The notes under the pieces: model-generated
The model's database searches: none
Told to the model about the DNA's origin: nothing
The model's input: the letters and a program-made list of their open reading frames with translations, nothing else
Translations under genes and position numbers: made by a program
Origin: Merdimmobilis hominis
GTDB taxonomy: Bacteria > Bacillota > Clostridia > Oscillospirales > Ruminococcaceae
Length of the DNA stretch: 64,000 nt
Assembly: GCF_900104615.1 (NCBI RefSeq)
Contig: NZ_LT629939.1
Coordinates: forward strand, 1,239,355-1,303,354
Reading direction: 5' to 3'
Shown here: one piece after another, positions 39,851-52,458 of the stretch
Numbering within the stretch: the stretch's first letter is position 1
Layout: each line of letters opens with the position of its first letter

Positions 39851-40918
39851 TTATTTCAGGTCGTCGTCGGTGACTTCCACATATTCCTCACCGTATTTTT
39901 CCGCATCCCGCTTGCGGGCGGCAGCCAATTTCATCCGGTTGATTTCCTTTTGAGTCAGGGCTTTTTCCGCCGCCGCGGCATCCCCCTGCTTCATCCGTTT
40001 CTTTGCTTCAATCTTCTCTTTGCGCTCCTGCTCCTTGCGGGCAGCGGCCTCTTCCTTCGCTTTTTTGACCATCTCCACCGGGTCATAGATCTTGTTGAGG
40101 ATGTAGGACTGAGCCGCAGAGAACACGTTGGAAAGCAGCCAGTACACGCCGACGCCGGCGGGCACCTGGAAGGCGATAAATACACTCATCAAAGGCATCA
40201 TCAGCAGCATGCTTTTGTTCATGCTGGCCGCCGCGCCGTCTTCGCCGGTGGTGGCGCTGCTGAGCTTCATGCTGATCAGGCTCATGCCCAGGGCGGAAAG
40301 GCCGGACAGGATGGGAATCAACAGGTAAATATTGACCGCCATTGTGGGGACAACTCCCAGATCCATGCCGAAGAAGGTGAAATCAAAATTCGAAATTTTA
40401 TCCACCACATCGGCGCCCAGGGAAGAGAAAGCCCCCGCATTCTGATGCACCGCATTGATGATGCTCATCTCCACGCTGTGCATATTCATGCCGCCTTCCC
40501 CCAGCACCTGCTTGGCGATTTCGGTCGCCGCATTGATGGTGTCGGCCGGCAGCCGCAGGATGTGCTTCAAGGGGTAATAAATGACATCAATCAAGCCAAA
40601 GAGGATGGGAAACTGGATGAGGACAGGAAGGCAACCGCTCATAGGGTTGTAATTTTCCTTCTCATAAAGCTTCAGAAGCTCCTCATTGAGCTTTTCCTTG
40701 TTATTTGCATATTTTTTCTGGATCTCTTCCATTTTTGGCCGGAAAGCGGCCATTTTGACCATGGACTTCTGCTGTTTCACAGCAAACGGCACCAACACCA
40801 ATTTGGTGAGGATGGTAAACAGGATCAGCGCCAGGCCGTAGTTGTTTACCAGGTGGTAGCACAGAAACATGATCCACCCCAAGGGGTAACCAAGGATGGC
40901 GTAAATGGTTCTCATCAT
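39851..40918 (-). CDS. yidC: Membrane protein insertase YidC/OxaA/SpoIIIJ
   Basis: Inserts and folds membrane proteins, and in spore-formers a YidC homologue supports sporulation. 355 residues; the 60KD_IMP core has helices near 15-45, 95-125 and 195-275, with the hydrophilic-groove region FAVKQQKSMVKMAAFRPKMEEIQKKY. The C-terminal 70 residues are very basic and coiled (KAKEEAAARKEQERKEKIEAKK), likely ribosome-binding. No lipoprotein Cys is present. GGAGG precedes the double ATG. Confidence 0.95.
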   Translation of the reverse strand: MMRTIYAILGYPLGWIMFLCYHLVNNYGLALILFTILTKLVLVPFAVKQQKSMVKMAAFRPKMEEIQKKYANNKEKLNEELLKLYEKENYNPMSGCLPVLIQFPILFGLIDVIYYPLKHILRLPADTINAATEIAKQVLGEGGMNMHSVEMSIINAVHQNAGAFSSLGADVVDKISNFDFTFFGMDLGVVPTMAVNIYLLIPILSGLSALGMSLISMKLSSATTGEDGAAASMNKSMLLMMPLMSVFIAFQVPAGVGVYWLLSNVFSAAQSYILNKIYDPVEMVKKAKEEAAARKEQERKEKIEAKKRMKQGDAAAAEKALTQKEINRMKLAAARKRDAEKYGEEYVEVTDDDLK

Positions 40919-40980
40919 AACAATAGGTCCTCCAGATCGGATGGTGTACTAGGCGGATGGAGTCTGCCAAATATCGCCCT

Positions 40981-41202
40981 TTACTCCAAGTGGTCGGGCA
41001 CGGGGTCATATCCGCCTTTGCAAAAGGGGTGGCATCTCAGAATCCGTTTAACGGCAAGTAGCCCGCCCCGATACGCTCCATATTTGGATATGGCCTGGTA
41101 CGCGTATGTGGAACAGGTTGGATAAAACCTGCAGCAAGCAGGCCTATAGGGCGAAATCGCCTTTTGATAAAAACGGATGACTGCCAAAAACAGTTTTTTC
41201 AT
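40981..41202 (-). CDS. yidD: Membrane protein insertion efficiency factor YidD
   Basis: 73 residues with the family core [36 protein letters not shown] and a C-terminal [15 protein letters not shown]. The four conserved Cys are present. It lies between rnpA and yidC, the standard order. Confidence 0.95.
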   Translation of the reverse strand: MKKLFLAVIRFYQKAISPYRPACCRFYPTCSTYAYQAISKYGAYRGGLLAVKRILRCHPFCKGGYDPVPDHLE

Positions 41203-41248
41203 ATTGCATATTGCCCCAAAAGGACGGCCGACTGCCGCTTGGAGCGTT

Positions 41249-41626
41249 TTATTCCGCCGGAGCGGTCTGCTGGGGTTTGGATGGCTCTGGCTTCTGCAGC
41301 AAGCCCAGCTTCTGCAGCTGTTTGTCCATCACGCGCTGCACCTCCTGCATCTTCACTTGGGTGGTGCGTCCCCGGGCGACAAAAACGATATCCCAGCCTT
41401 TGACCACAGTGGGCTCCATCTGGCGGTATGCCTCCCGGATAATTCTCCTTGCACGGTTTCGTTTACAAGCTTTTCCAATTTTCTTGGTGGCGGTGATGCC
41501 CACCCTGGCCCGGCCTTTTCGGTTCTTGACAGCATAGGTGACCAGAAGGGGGTGCACAGCGCTTTTCCCAGCGCGGTAGACCTTTTTAAAGTCTCGGTTT
41601 TGATTGAGTGTGACTGTATGAAGCAT
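41249..41626 (-). CDS. rnpA: Ribonuclease P protein component
   Basis: 125-residue basic protein that pairs with RNase P RNA to mature tRNA 5' ends. The RNR motif region [14 protein letters not shown] (about 68-81) and the N-terminal [17 protein letters not shown] are typical. The C-terminal tail after residue 110 is Pro/Glu rich. Second gene of the rpmH operon. Confidence 0.95.
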   Translation of the reverse strand: MLHTVTLNQNRDFKKVYRAGKSAVHPLLVTYAVKNRKGRARVGITATKKIGKACKRNRARRIIREAYRQMEPTVVKGWDIVFVARGRTTQVKMQEVQRVMDKQLQKLGLLQKPEPSKPQQTAPAE

Positions 41627-41747
41627 GGAAAGTGCCTTTCATGCCGGTTTTGCAGATTTTCCTTTTTATGATCCGGCAGACAGCCCGCCGGTTTCGGCGG
41701 GCGCCGGGTCATAAAAAGAAAGACCACAAAAAGGTTGTGGCCGGCAA

Positions 41748-41882
41748 TTAGTGAGTTAAACGGGCTCTGCCTTTCGCTCTTCTGCGAGCAAGCACTTTTC
41801 TTCCGTTTTTCGTGCTCATTCTCTTGCGGAAACCATGCTCTTTCTTTCTGTGGATCTTCTTAGGCTGATAGGTTCTAAGCAT
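41748..41882 (-). CDS. rpmH: Ribosomal protein L34
   Basis: 44 residues, [20 protein letters not shown] at the start and a very basic end ([12 protein letters not shown]). It is the first gene of the rpmH - rnpA - yidD - yidC - jag operon, next to the origin as in most bacteria. GAAAGGAGGG precedes the ATG. Confidence 0.97.
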   Translation of the reverse strand: MLRTYQPKKIHRKKEHGFRKRMSTKNGRKVLARRRAKGRARLTH

Positions 41883-41922
41883 CAAAATACCCTCCTTTCG
41901 GGGCGAAACCTTGCAAGATAAC

Positions 41923-41952
41923 AGTATAGCCTACACGGGGCAAAATTGTCAA
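41923..41952 (-). promoter_or_regulatory. Promoter of the rpmH operon
   Basis: Minus-strand TTGACA (41952-41947) and TATACT (41928-41923) with an 18-base spacer, about 40 bases before rpmH. Confidence 0.85.
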
Positions 41953-42199
41953 TAGAAAAAATGGTTTTTTCCCGGTTCCAAAGCCATTTTTCCCTGTTTT
42001 GGAGGCGATTTTTTCCATCTTCCCCCTGAGGGCGGCCGTTTTTGCCGGAAAAATTCCCCTTGCTTCTGTTTTTGCTGGGTTGCCGGCGCCTTTGTTTGCC
42101 ACGCCGCCCTCCAGCTTCCCCCTCCTGGATAAACCCAGGGATTTCCACCTGTTTCCATCCTTTGGTTTCCCTTTTCCATTCCATCTTCCCCAACCGGGA

Positions 42200-42388
42200 T
42201 TTTTTGCTGTTTATACTATTATATAATATATTCACACAGGGCTGTTGAAAAGCTTGAAATAAACATTCCACTTATGCTACAATAACTCTGTTGAAGATCG
42301 GTGGAAAAAGTTTTTTCAACACACCTTTCCCAGTTGATCAACCCCTTTTCCACCGACCCGGAAATTTAATCGGAAGGACGATCAAACC
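42200..42388. promoter_or_regulatory. dnaA upstream region with AT-rich segment and dnaA promoter
   Basis: 42207-42232 is an A/T run ending in ATATTCACA, one base from a DnaA box (42228-42236). TTGAAA (42254-42259) and TACAAT (42278-42283), 18 bases apart, form a plus-strand promoter for dnaA. Further TTTTCCACC and GTGGAAAA words occur near 42300-42356. The stretch 41953-42200 shows no gene. Confidence 0.65.
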
Positions 42389-43735
42389 ATGGAATCCTTT
42401 AAAGAAGTGTTTTCGCTGGTCAGCGATTACTGCAAAGGACCCGATGGCGTTACCGAAGTAGCCCATTCCCTTTGGATTAAGGATATCGAGCCGGTCAAGT
42501 TTGAGAACTCCACCGCCTACCTGCGGGTCAGTTCCCAATTTAAAAAGGAGATCATCGAGGAGAAATACCTCCCCCTCCTGTCCCGTGCCTTCGAGCATAT
42601 CCTAGGCTTTAGTGTAAACATCAAAATCCTCTGCGACTCCGCCCCCAAACAGGAGCCGCCCGAGTCCGGCATGCTGTCCGGATATTCCCAAGAAGAGCTG
42701 GAGAAGAGCAGCCAAGGCGGCGATTATGAATACACCTTCTCCACCTTTATCGTGGGCCCCTCCAACAAATTTGCCCACGCGGCATCCCTGGCGGTGGCTG
42801 CAAACCCTGCCAATGCCTACAACCCCCTGTTCATCTACGGCGGGTCCGGGCTGGGCAAAACCCATCTGCTGCTGGCCATCTGCGCAGAGATCAAAAAGAA
42901 CAAGCCGGAAACCAACATCATCTACGCCAAGGGCGAGGAGTTCACCAACGAGCTGATCTACGCCATCACCACCGAGACCACCCGGGAATTCCATGACAAA
43001 TACCGCCTGGCTGATGTCTTGTTGGTGGACGACATCCAGTTTATCGGCGGCAAGGAGAGCACCCAGGAGGAGTTCTTCCACACCTTTGAGGCCCTCCACC
43101 AGGCAGGCAAACAGATTGTCCTGACCAGTGACCGCCCTCCCAAGGAGATTAAAACCCTAGAGGACCGGCTGCGCACCCGGTTTGAATGGGGCCTGCTGGC
43201 CGACATTCAGCCCCCGGATTTTGAAACCCGCATCGCCATCATCCGCCGCAAGGCCGAACTGATGGACATCCAAATCCCCGACGAGGTGGCCGAGTACATT
43301 GCCAACCGGCTGAAAAACAACATCCGCCAGCTGGAAGGCGCAGTGAAAAAGCTCAAGGCCTTTAAACTGCTGGCTGGCACCCCGCCGTCCATCCTCATTG
43401 CCCAAAACGCCATCCGGGATATTTTAAATGACAACCAGCCGGTGCCGGTCACCGTGGAGCGGATCATCTCGGAGGTGGGCCGCACTTATGGGGTATCCTC
43501 GGCAGACATCCGCTCCACCAAGCGGTCGGCCCAGATCTCCCAGGCCCGGCAGATCTCCATTTACATCGTCCGGGACATCACCCAGATGTCCATGTCCTCT
43601 ATCGGGGAGGAGTTCGGCGGCCGGGACCATTCCACCATCGTCTACGCCATCCAGCAGGTAGAAAAGAACATGAAACAGGATTCCCGCTACAAGGAGACAG
43701 TGGAGGACATCATCAAGAACATCCGCGACTCCTAA
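42389..43735 (+). CDS. dnaA: Chromosomal replication initiator protein DnaA
   Basis: 448 residues. Domain I (1-85), short linker (86-112), AAA+ domain with Walker A GGSGLGKTHL (151-160) and Walker B LLVDDIQF (near 213-220), and the C-terminal DNA-binding domain with FGGRDHSTIVYAIQQVE (near 408-424), a variant of the usual HSTVxHA signature. It binds DnaA boxes at the origin and opens it. The ATG at 42389 follows GGAAGGACG. Confidence 0.98.
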   Translation: MESFKEVFSLVSDYCKGPDGVTEVAHSLWIKDIEPVKFENSTAYLRVSSQFKKEIIEEKYLPLLSRAFEHILGFSVNIKILCDSAPKQEPPESGMLSGYSQEELEKSSQGGDYEYTFSTFIVGPSNKFAHAASLAVAANPANAYNPLFIYGGSGLGKTHLLLAICAEIKKNKPETNIIYAKGEEFTNELIYAITTETTREFHDKYRLADVLLVDDIQFIGGKESTQEEFFHTFEALHQAGKQIVLTSDRPPKEIKTLEDRLRTRFEWGLLADIQPPDFETRIAIIRRKAELMDIQIPDEVAEYIANRLKNNIRQLEGAVKKLKAFKLLAGTPPSILIAQNAIRDILNDNQPVPVTVERIISEVGRTYGVSSADIRSTKRSAQISQARQISIYIVRDITQMSMSSIGEEFGGRDHSTIVYAIQQVEKNMKQDSRYKETVEDIIKNIRDS

Positions 43736-44389
43736 CCTTCTCTTTCTTTTCCCAAAGAAAGAGAAGGCAGAAAGACCCCCCTTACCGGAAATAGAGATCA
43801 ATCTGTTTCACTGGGGGAAAGCAATCCCTCCTTTCACTACAGGCGTGCAGATTCGGTTTAGACGAGGACTCTATTCCCGCCAAAGCAGCCTTTTCACCCC
43901 CGAAATTATACAGTCTGTATTGGTTTTACTGTCTCTTGCAAGATTTCCATCGCAAGTTGCAAAACCTGTTTAACCCTATTGAATTTTCGGCGCCGCGAAC
44001 CTTTCTTTTTTGCGTATGATTATGCATTTCTCACTTTCCACTTTTCCCCGTTTCCACGGCCCTATTTTCACCTTTTGGGAAGGTTGTGGTTCTCCACGGA
44101 ATTCTCTACTTGTTTTCCACACTTTAAACAGAGTTTTCCACAACCCAGTGAAAAAGCGATGGCTGTTTCCACCTCTCCACAAATTCACCACCGCAGCCAC
44201 TGGAAAGAGAACGCCTCTTTTTTCCTTTGATAAAGCAGGTTTGCGCGGTTGTCCACATCCCAACCGCCCCTACTACTACGACTAAAAATAGAGTTCTATC
44301 CTGATCTTGTTATGGGAGGGAAAGAACCGTTGTGAAAAACCAGCCGGGCAAAACCGGCAAAACAAATTGCAATTGAGGTGAATGAATCC
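43736..44389. other. Probable replication origin (oriC), DnaA-box cluster
   Basis: 654-bp dnaA-dnaN spacer. TTTTCCACA at 44113-44121 and 44134-44142 fit the relaxed DnaA box; CTCTCCACA (44174-44182), TTGTCCACA (44249-44257) and several TTTCCAC/CTCCACGG words between 44030 and 44100 are near matches, all on the plus strand. Gene orientations diverge around this region. No ORF with a ribosome site is seen. Confidence 0.75.
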
Positions 44390-45493
44390 ATGAACATTCT
44401 CTGTGATAAGGCCCTCCTAGTACAGGCTGTCTCCAATGTATCCCGCGCAGTATCGGGCAAAACAACCCTCCCGGCCTTGGAGGGCATTTTGATGGTGGCC
44501 AAGGGCGGCCCGGTCCAGCTGACTGGCTACGACCTAGAACTGGGCATTTCCACCCATCTGGAAGCCCAGGTCTTGGAGGAAGGAGAGATCGTCCTCTCCG
44601 CCAAGCTGCTGCTGGATATGATCCGCCGGATGCCTGGTGACCAGGTGGCCATTGAAAGCGATGCCAAACTGCTGACCCAGCTGAAAAGCGGGGTCACCGA
44701 ATACACCATTTTGGGCATGCCTGCCACCGACTACCCGGAGCTTCCTTCGGTGACCGAAGGGTCCGCCATCCAGCTGCCCCAGACCACCTTGAAGTCGATG
44801 ATCGACCAAACCTTGTTTGCGGTGGCAACCACCGATTCTAAACCAGTTCACACCGGTTCTATGTTCGACGTGGACGAAGAGGGGATCACCCTTGTTTCGG
44901 TGGATGGATACCGCCTGGCCCTGCGCCGGGAAAAGGTGAAAATCGGCCAGCCGATGAAGTTCATCGTCCCCGGCAAGACTTTGTCTGAGGTCTCCAAGCT
45001 TCTGGGGGATGAGGACACCCCCACCGAGCTGTTTATCTCCCGCAAACACATTGTGTTCAACATCAACGGATATAGCGTCATCTCCCGCTTGTTGGAGGGG
45101 GAATTTTTGGATTACCACGCCGCCATCCCTCAAAACAGCACCACTACTGTAAAAATCTCCACCCGCAGCTTTATGGACTCCATTGAGCGCACCAGCCTGC
45201 TCATCTCCGACCGGCTCAAGAGCCCCTTGCGGGTCAAATTTACCCAGGATCTGATCAAAGTTTCCTGCTCCACTACCATCGGCAAAGCCTATGATGAAAT
45301 CCCCTGCTCCATCGACGGCGGGGAAGTGGAGATGGGCTTTAACAACAAATACATCCTAGACGCCCTCAAGGCCTCCGGCTGTGATGAGGTCAAGCTGGAG
45401 ATCAGCGGCCCCCTCTCCCCCATGAAGGTAGTTCCCCCCGAAGGGGATCAGTTCCTCTTCCTGGTGTTACCGGTGCGGCTGAAGGCGGAATAA
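44390..45493 (+). CDS. dnaN: DNA polymerase III beta subunit (sliding clamp)
   Basis: 367-residue ring-forming clamp that tethers polymerase to DNA. Three clamp domains; start [21 protein letters not shown] and C-terminal [10 protein letters not shown] and VLPVRLK motifs are typical. ATG 44390 has GAGGTGA eight bases upstream; an in-frame GTG at 44378 overlaps that site. Confidence 0.97.
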   Translation: MNILCDKALLVQAVSNVSRAVSGKTTLPALEGILMVAKGGPVQLTGYDLELGISTHLEAQVLEEGEIVLSAKLLLDMIRRMPGDQVAIESDAKLLTQLKSGVTEYTILGMPATDYPELPSVTEGSAIQLPQTTLKSMIDQTLFAVATTDSKPVHTGSMFDVDEEGITLVSVDGYRLALRREKVKIGQPMKFIVPGKTLSEVSKLLGDEDTPTELFISRKHIVFNINGYSVISRLLEGEFLDYHAAIPQNSTTTVKISTRSFMDSIERTSLLISDRLKSPLRVKFTQDLIKVSCSTTIGKAYDEIPCSIDGGEVEMGFNNKYILDALKASGCDEVKLEISGPLSPMKVVPPEGDQFLFLVLPVRLKAE

Positions 45494-45515
45494 TCGACCA
45501 TACAAGGAGGGCGCC

Positions 45516-45758
45516 ATGAGCGAACACAAGGAAATTATTCGGGAAACCATTGAGATCTCCACCGAGTTCATCAAACTGGATTCCTTTTTAAAATTTGCCG
45601 GCATGCTGGAGACGGGGGGCCAGGCCAAAGAGGTGGTCCAGGCCGGCCTAGTCTCGGTCAATGGGGAAGTCTGCACCATGCGGGGCAAAAAGATCCGCCC
45701 CGGAGACATCGTAGAGGTGGAGAATTACCGGCTGGAGGTTGTCGGGCGTGCGGATTGA
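45516..45758 (+). CDS. yaaA: S4-domain RNA-binding protein YaaA
   Basis: 80 residues, nearly all an S4 domain ([32 protein letters not shown]). Conserved between dnaN and recF in Firmicutes and linked to ribosome assembly in Bacillus. AAGGAGGGC precedes the ATG; its end overlaps recF. Confidence 0.93.
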   Translation: MSEHKEIIRETIEISTEFIKLDSFLKFAGMLETGGQAKEVVQAGLVSVNGEVCTMRGKKIRPGDIVEVENYRLEVVGRAD

Positions 45759-46883
45759 TCGCCTCACCCTCACTGGATTTCGCAACATCGGGGAGATGGA
45801 ACTCTCCCCCTGCCCCGGCGTCAATGTAATCTACGGCGACAATGCCCAGGGCAAGACCAATTTGATGGAGGCCATCTATCTGTTCACCGGGGCCAAAAGC
45901 TTCCGGGGGGCGAAGGACCGGGAGATGGTGGGCTTGGGGGAGGTGAAAACCCTGCTCCAGCTGGAGTTTTTCGGCGAAGGCCGCACCCAGACCGCCCAGA
46001 TTTCCCTGGCCCCCAAAAAGGCGGTTCACCTCAATGAGATTCTGCTGGACAGCAGCACCAAACTGGCCGGCCAGTTTACCGCTGTGGTTTTTTCCCCCAG
46101 CCATCTGTCCCTCATCCAGGACGGCCCCCAGGAGAGGCGGCGGTTTTTGGACACCACCATCTGTCAGTTGAAGCCCAAATACATCCGGGTGCTCAATGAC
46201 TACAGCCGGGTATTGGCCCAGCGAAACAGCCTTCTCAAAGACGTGGCTTTCAGCTCCTACCTGCTGGATACCCTGGACATCTGGGACCAGCACCTGGTAC
46301 GGCTGTCGGCCACCATCACCCGGACGCGGTACACCTATCTGGAGAAGCTCAAACAGCTGGCCGGGGAGGTGTATAAGGGTATTTCCCGGGAAAAAGAGGA
46401 ATTCAGCCTGCGGTACCTGTCCAAAGCCTGCCCAGATCTTGCCGACCTCTCTGCCCCCGGGCTGGAAGAGGCTATCGCCGAGGCGGTGCGCAAAGCCCGC
46501 CGGGAGGACCTGAAGGCGGGCAGCACCACAGTGGGGGCCCACCGGGACGACCTGGAAATCTCCATCAATGGGATGAACGTCCGCACCTACGGCTCCCAGG
46601 GGCAGCAGCGAAGCGCCGTATTGGCCCTCAAGCTGTCCGAGTGCGGGATGATCCGCCAGCTCACTGGGGAGGAGCCTGTGGTCCTCCTGGACGATGTGAT
46701 GAGCGAGCTGGACGAGAGCCGGAGGGAATACCTGCTCAACCACATGGGCGACCGGCAGATCTTCATCACCTGCTGCGACCCCAACTACTTCCGCCACCTG
46801 GAAGATGGGAAAAGCTTTCATATACAGGGGGGCGCCATCTATAAGGTGGAAGAATACGGCCGCCCCCAGAAGGAGGAAAATCC

Positions 46884-46899
<16 letters not shown>
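45748..46899 (+). CDS. recF: DNA repair protein RecF
   Basis: 383-residue SMC-like ATPase that helps load RecA at single-strand gaps. Walker [16 protein letters not shown] (about 30-44), signature [16 protein letters not shown] (about 287-302) and Walker [13 protein letters not shown] (about 310-321). I choose GTG at 45748 ([11 protein letters not shown]): GGAGG is nine bases upstream; a TTG at 45739 abuts that site. It overlaps yaaA by 11 bases and holds a Noc-box-like word (46381-46394). Confidence 0.96.
46381..46394. promoter_or_regulatory. Noc-box-like site in recF
   Basis: ATTTCCCGGGAAAA matches the Bacillus Noc-binding consensus ATTTCCCGGGAAAT at 13 of 14 bases. A similar word is at 61709-61722. 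Whether this organism's Noc reads it is inference. Confidence 0.4.
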
Positions 46900-49125
<2,226 letters not shown>

Positions 49126-49140
49126 CGGGGCGGTGACAGA

Positions 49141-49713
49141 ATGGACGAACAAAAAAAGCCTATTTTAACCCTGGAATATACCATACAGCCGGAGGAGTAC
49201 CTCCACTTCAACCAGTATTTTGCCAAGGAGAATTTCCAGGCGAAGAAGAACAAAACCACTTTGGTGGGCGCCATTGAAACGGTGGTGGCTCTGATCCTTC
49301 TGTATGCCACCGCCACTGGGGAGGGCCAGTACCGCTTGATGCTGATCCTCCTCTCGGCGGCGCTAGTGGCCTTTGGCCTGTACAGCATGCTGTTTTACAC
49401 CGTCATTTTTCCCTGGTCCTTGAAAAACGCTGCCCGGAAGAACTATGAAAAAAGCGACTATCTCAAAAACCCCATCCGGCAGGATTTTTACCCCGATTCG
49501 CTGGTGGAGACCAGCCAAGGGGTGGAAAACCGCTTTTACTGGAACGAGGTCTCGGAGATCCGGGAGACCCCTATTCTCTTCATGCTGATTTTGGAAGAGA
49601 AGCGGACCATTTTGATCCCAAAATCCGGCCTGGGCGACCAGATCTACGAGCTGGATGAATGTCTCAAACTGATTGAGCAGAAATATGGCAAACAACGGAT
49701 TGTCAGCCAATAA
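49141..49713 (+). CDS. YcxB-like membrane protein
   Basis: 190 residues with two membrane helices (about 40-60 and 65-90) and a C-terminal YcxB-like domain (about 115-180, FYPDSLVETSQGVENRFYWNEVSEIRET). Function unknown. It sits between gyrB and gyrA, 15 bases after gyrB, an insertion into the usual gyrBA order. Confidence 0.8.
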   Translation: MDEQKKPILTLEYTIQPEEYLHFNQYFAKENFQAKKNKTTLVGAIETVVALILLYATATGEGQYRLMLILLSAALVAFGLYSMLFYTVIFPWSLKNAARKNYEKSDYLKNPIRQDFYPDSLVETSQGVENRFYWNEVSEIRETPILFMLILEEKRTILIPKSGLGDQIYELDECLKLIEQKYGKQRIVSQ

Positions 49714-49774
49714 ACCGGGCCTCCTACCGCAACGGCAAGCAAGGCCAATTGGAAATAAAGGGTGAAAAGAAACA

Positions 49775-52273
49775 ATGTTTAGTGACGCATCAACTGTAAT
49801 CAATGTGGACATCGAGAACGAGATGAAAAAAAGTTTTCTCGATTATTCCATGTCGGTCATCGTCAGCCGTGCGCTGCCCGATGTCCGGGATGGCTTGAAG
49901 CCGGTCCACCGCCGCATCCTCTACACGCTGTATGAAAATGGCCTGGGGCCGGATAAGGCCTACCGCAAATGCGCCGACACCGTCGGTTCGGTGCTGGGCC
50001 GGTACCATCCCCACGGCGATGCATCGGTCTATGACGCTATGGTCCGCCTGGCCCAGGATTTTTCCATGCGCTACCCCCTGGTGGACGGCCATGGAAACTT
50101 CGGTTCGGTGGACGGCGACCCGGCAGCTGCCTACCGGTATACCGAATCCCGGATGAGCCGGATCTCCACCTCCATGCTCACCGATATTGACAAAGACACT
50201 GTCGATTTTACCTCCAACTACGATGACCGCCTGAAGGAGCCGGTGGTCCTCCCTTCCCGCTACCCCAACCTTCTGGTCAACGGCTCCACCGGCATCGCTG
50301 TGGGCATGGCCACCAACATCCCCCCACACAACCTGGGGGAGGTCATTGACGGGGTCTGCTGCCTCATCGACAACCCGGACGCCACCCTGGAAGAGCTGAT
50401 GGAGCACATCAAAGGCCCGGATTTCCCCACCGGCGGCGTCATCATGGGCCGCAGCGGCATCCGGGCGGCTTATGCCACCGGTCGGGGCAAGATCACCCTG
50501 CGGGCAAAAACCGAGATTGAGGAGCACAAAAACGGCCGGGAGCGGATTGTGGTTCACGAGATCCCTTACATGGTCAACAAAGCCCGCCTCATCGAAAACA
50601 TCGCCGACCTGGTCAAGGATAAACGGGTGGATCAGATCAGCGACCTGCGGGATGAATCCGACCGGGACGGCATGCGGATCGTCATTGAGCTGAAGAAGGA
50701 CGCCAACGCCCAGGTGGTGCTGAACCAATTGTTCAGCTACACCCAGCTCCAGGATACGGTTGGTGTCATCATGCTGGCGTTGGTGGACGGCCAGCCCAAG
50801 GTCATGGGCCTCAAGGAGATCCTCTCCCACTATATCCAATTCCAGGAGCAGGTCATCGCCCGCCGCACCCAGTTTGACCTGCGCAAAGCAGAGGAGCGTT
50901 CCCACATCCTGGAGGGCATGAAGCTGGTCTGCGACCACACCGATGAGGTCATCGAAATCATCCGCCACTCCAAGGATCAGCCCGATGCCAAGGTCAATTT
51001 GATGGAGCGGTTCGGCATCACCGATGTCCAGGCCACCGCCATCGTCTCCATGCGCCTTGGGCAGCTGTCCGGTATGGAGCGGATCAAGATTGAGACCGAA
51101 TTGGACGGCCTTTATGCCAAGATCGCGGAACTGCAGGCCATTTTGGCCGACGAAGGCAAGCTGCTTGCCATTGTCAAAGAGGAGATCCAGGTGATCCGGC
51201 AGAAATACGCCGACCCCCGCCGCACCGAGATCCAGATGGTAAGCGGCGAGGTGGATATTGAGGACCTGATCCCAGTGGAAGACTGCGTGGTCACCCTGAC
51301 CCACTTCGGCTACATCAAGCGCCAGCCAGTGGACACCTACAAGACCCAGCGCCGCGGCGGCCGGGGCATCTCCGGCATGGCCCGCCGGGAGGAGGACTTT
51401 GTGGAGGAGCTGTTCATCTGCTCCACCCACGACTACATCATGTTCTTCAGCAACCGGGGACGGGTCTACCGCCTCAAGGGGTATGAAATTGCAGAAAGCT
51501 CCCGCGCCTCCAAAGGCATCAATATGATCAACCTCCTCCCCTTGGAGAAGGATGAGAAGATCACCTCCATGATCCGCATGTCCGAATTTGAGGAGGACAG
51601 CTTCCTGGTGATGGTCACCAAGCAAGGCGTCATCAAGCGGACCGAGACAAGCAGTTACCGCAACGTCCGCAAAGGCGGCCTCATCGCCATCAACCTGGAC
51701 GAAGGGGATGAACTGGCCTGGGTCCGCCAGACCGACGGCCAGAGCCAGCTGATCGTGGCCACCAAGAACGGCATGGCCATCCGCTTTGAGGAGCAGGATG
51801 CCCGCGCCTTGGGCCGCACTGCCCGCGGTGTGAAGGCCATCACCTTGGAAGAAGGGGATGAAGTGGTAGGCATGGCAGTGGTCAACGAAGGGGAATACCT
51901 GCTCACTGTCAGCGAAAACGGCCAGGGAAGAAAGACCTTCCCCGATGAATACCGCATCCAAAGCCGTGGAGGCAAGGGAATCCGCAATTACTACACCGAC
52001 AAAAACGGCCCTGTGGCCGGGGTGCTCATGGTCAACGATGAGGATGACATCTTTGTCATCAGCGAAGACGGCGTCATCATCCGGACCAATGTGGCGGAGA
52101 TCGCCCAGCAGTCCCGGTATGGCGGCGGCGTGCGGGTGATGCGCATCCAGGAGGACAACAAGGTTGTCGCCTTGGCCCGTGCCCCCAAAGAGGTGGACTC
52201 CGCCGAGGAGGCTGAACCCCAGGAGGCCGAAGGGGAATCCCCCGCTGCCCAAGAACCTTCTACAGAGGAATAA
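49775..52273 (+). CDS. gyrA: DNA gyrase subunit A
   Basis: 832 residues. Catalytic Tyr122 in [10 protein letters not shown], the GyrA box QRRGGRG (near 526-532), six C-terminal beta-pinwheel blades, and an acidic tail ([12 protein letters not shown]). At positions 83 and 87 (E. coli numbering, same here) it has Ala and Asp, in [11 protein letters not shown]. Ends at its own terminator. Confidence 0.98.
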   Translation: MFSDASTVINVDIENEMKKSFLDYSMSVIVSRALPDVRDGLKPVHRRILYTLYENGLGPDKAYRKCADTVGSVLGRYHPHGDASVYDAMVRLAQDFSMRYPLVDGHGNFGSVDGDPAAAYRYTESRMSRISTSMLTDIDKDTVDFTSNYDDRLKEPVVLPSRYPNLLVNGSTGIAVGMATNIPPHNLGEVIDGVCCLIDNPDATLEELMEHIKGPDFPTGGVIMGRSGIRAAYATGRGKITLRAKTEIEEHKNGRERIVVHEIPYMVNKARLIENIADLVKDKRVDQISDLRDESDRDGMRIVIELKKDANAQVVLNQLFSYTQLQDTVGVIMLALVDGQPKVMGLKEILSHYIQFQEQVIARRTQFDLRKAEERSHILEGMKLVCDHTDEVIEIIRHSKDQPDAKVNLMERFGITDVQATAIVSMRLGQLSGMERIKIETELDGLYAKIAELQAILADEGKLLAIVKEEIQVIRQKYADPRRTEIQMVSGEVDIEDLIPVEDCVVTLTHFGYIKRQPVDTYKTQRRGGRGISGMARREEDFVEELFICSTHDYIMFFSNRGRVYRLKGYEIAESSRASKGINMINLLPLEKDEKITSMIRMSEFEEDSFLVMVTKQGVIKRTETSSYRNVRKGGLIAINLDEGDELAWVRQTDGQSQLIVATKNGMAIRFEEQDARALGRTARGVKAITLEEGDEVVGMAVVNEGEYLLTVSENGQGRKTFPDEYRIQSRGGKGIRNYYTDKNGPVAGVLMVNDEDDIFVISEDGVIIRTNVAEIAQQSRYGGGVRVMRIQEDNKVVALARAPKEVDSAEEAEPQEAEGESPAAQEPSTEE

Positions 52274-52280
52274 CCAAAGC

Positions 52281-52316
52281 AAAACAGCGCCGTCCAAGAG
52301 GATGGCGCTGTTTTTG
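52281..52316 (+). terminator. Terminator of gyrA
   Basis: AAACAGCGCC pairs with GGCGCTGTTT and is followed by TTTGA on the plus strand. Confidence 0.88.
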
Positions 52317-52406
52317 ACTGCTGCATTTGTGAAAACTGCGGGGTTGGGGGCAGCTCTCCCCTTCTATTTTTGTACAGCATGAGACGGGAAGATTTGCAAA
52401 CAGTCA

Positions 52407-52435
52407 TTGCATATTCATTCAAAAAGATGTATAAT
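52407..52435 (+). promoter_or_regulatory. Promoter of the M14 carboxypeptidase
   Basis: TTGCAT (52407-52412) and TATAAT (52430-52435), 17-base spacer, 24 bases before the gene. Confidence 0.8.
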
Positions 52436-52458
52436 AATTCCCATAAAGGAGGGAGAAT

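Noticed and set aside
49790-52297. 835-codon open frame antisense to gyrA
   Set aside because: Same effect of codon bias; gyrA on the plus strand explains the region.
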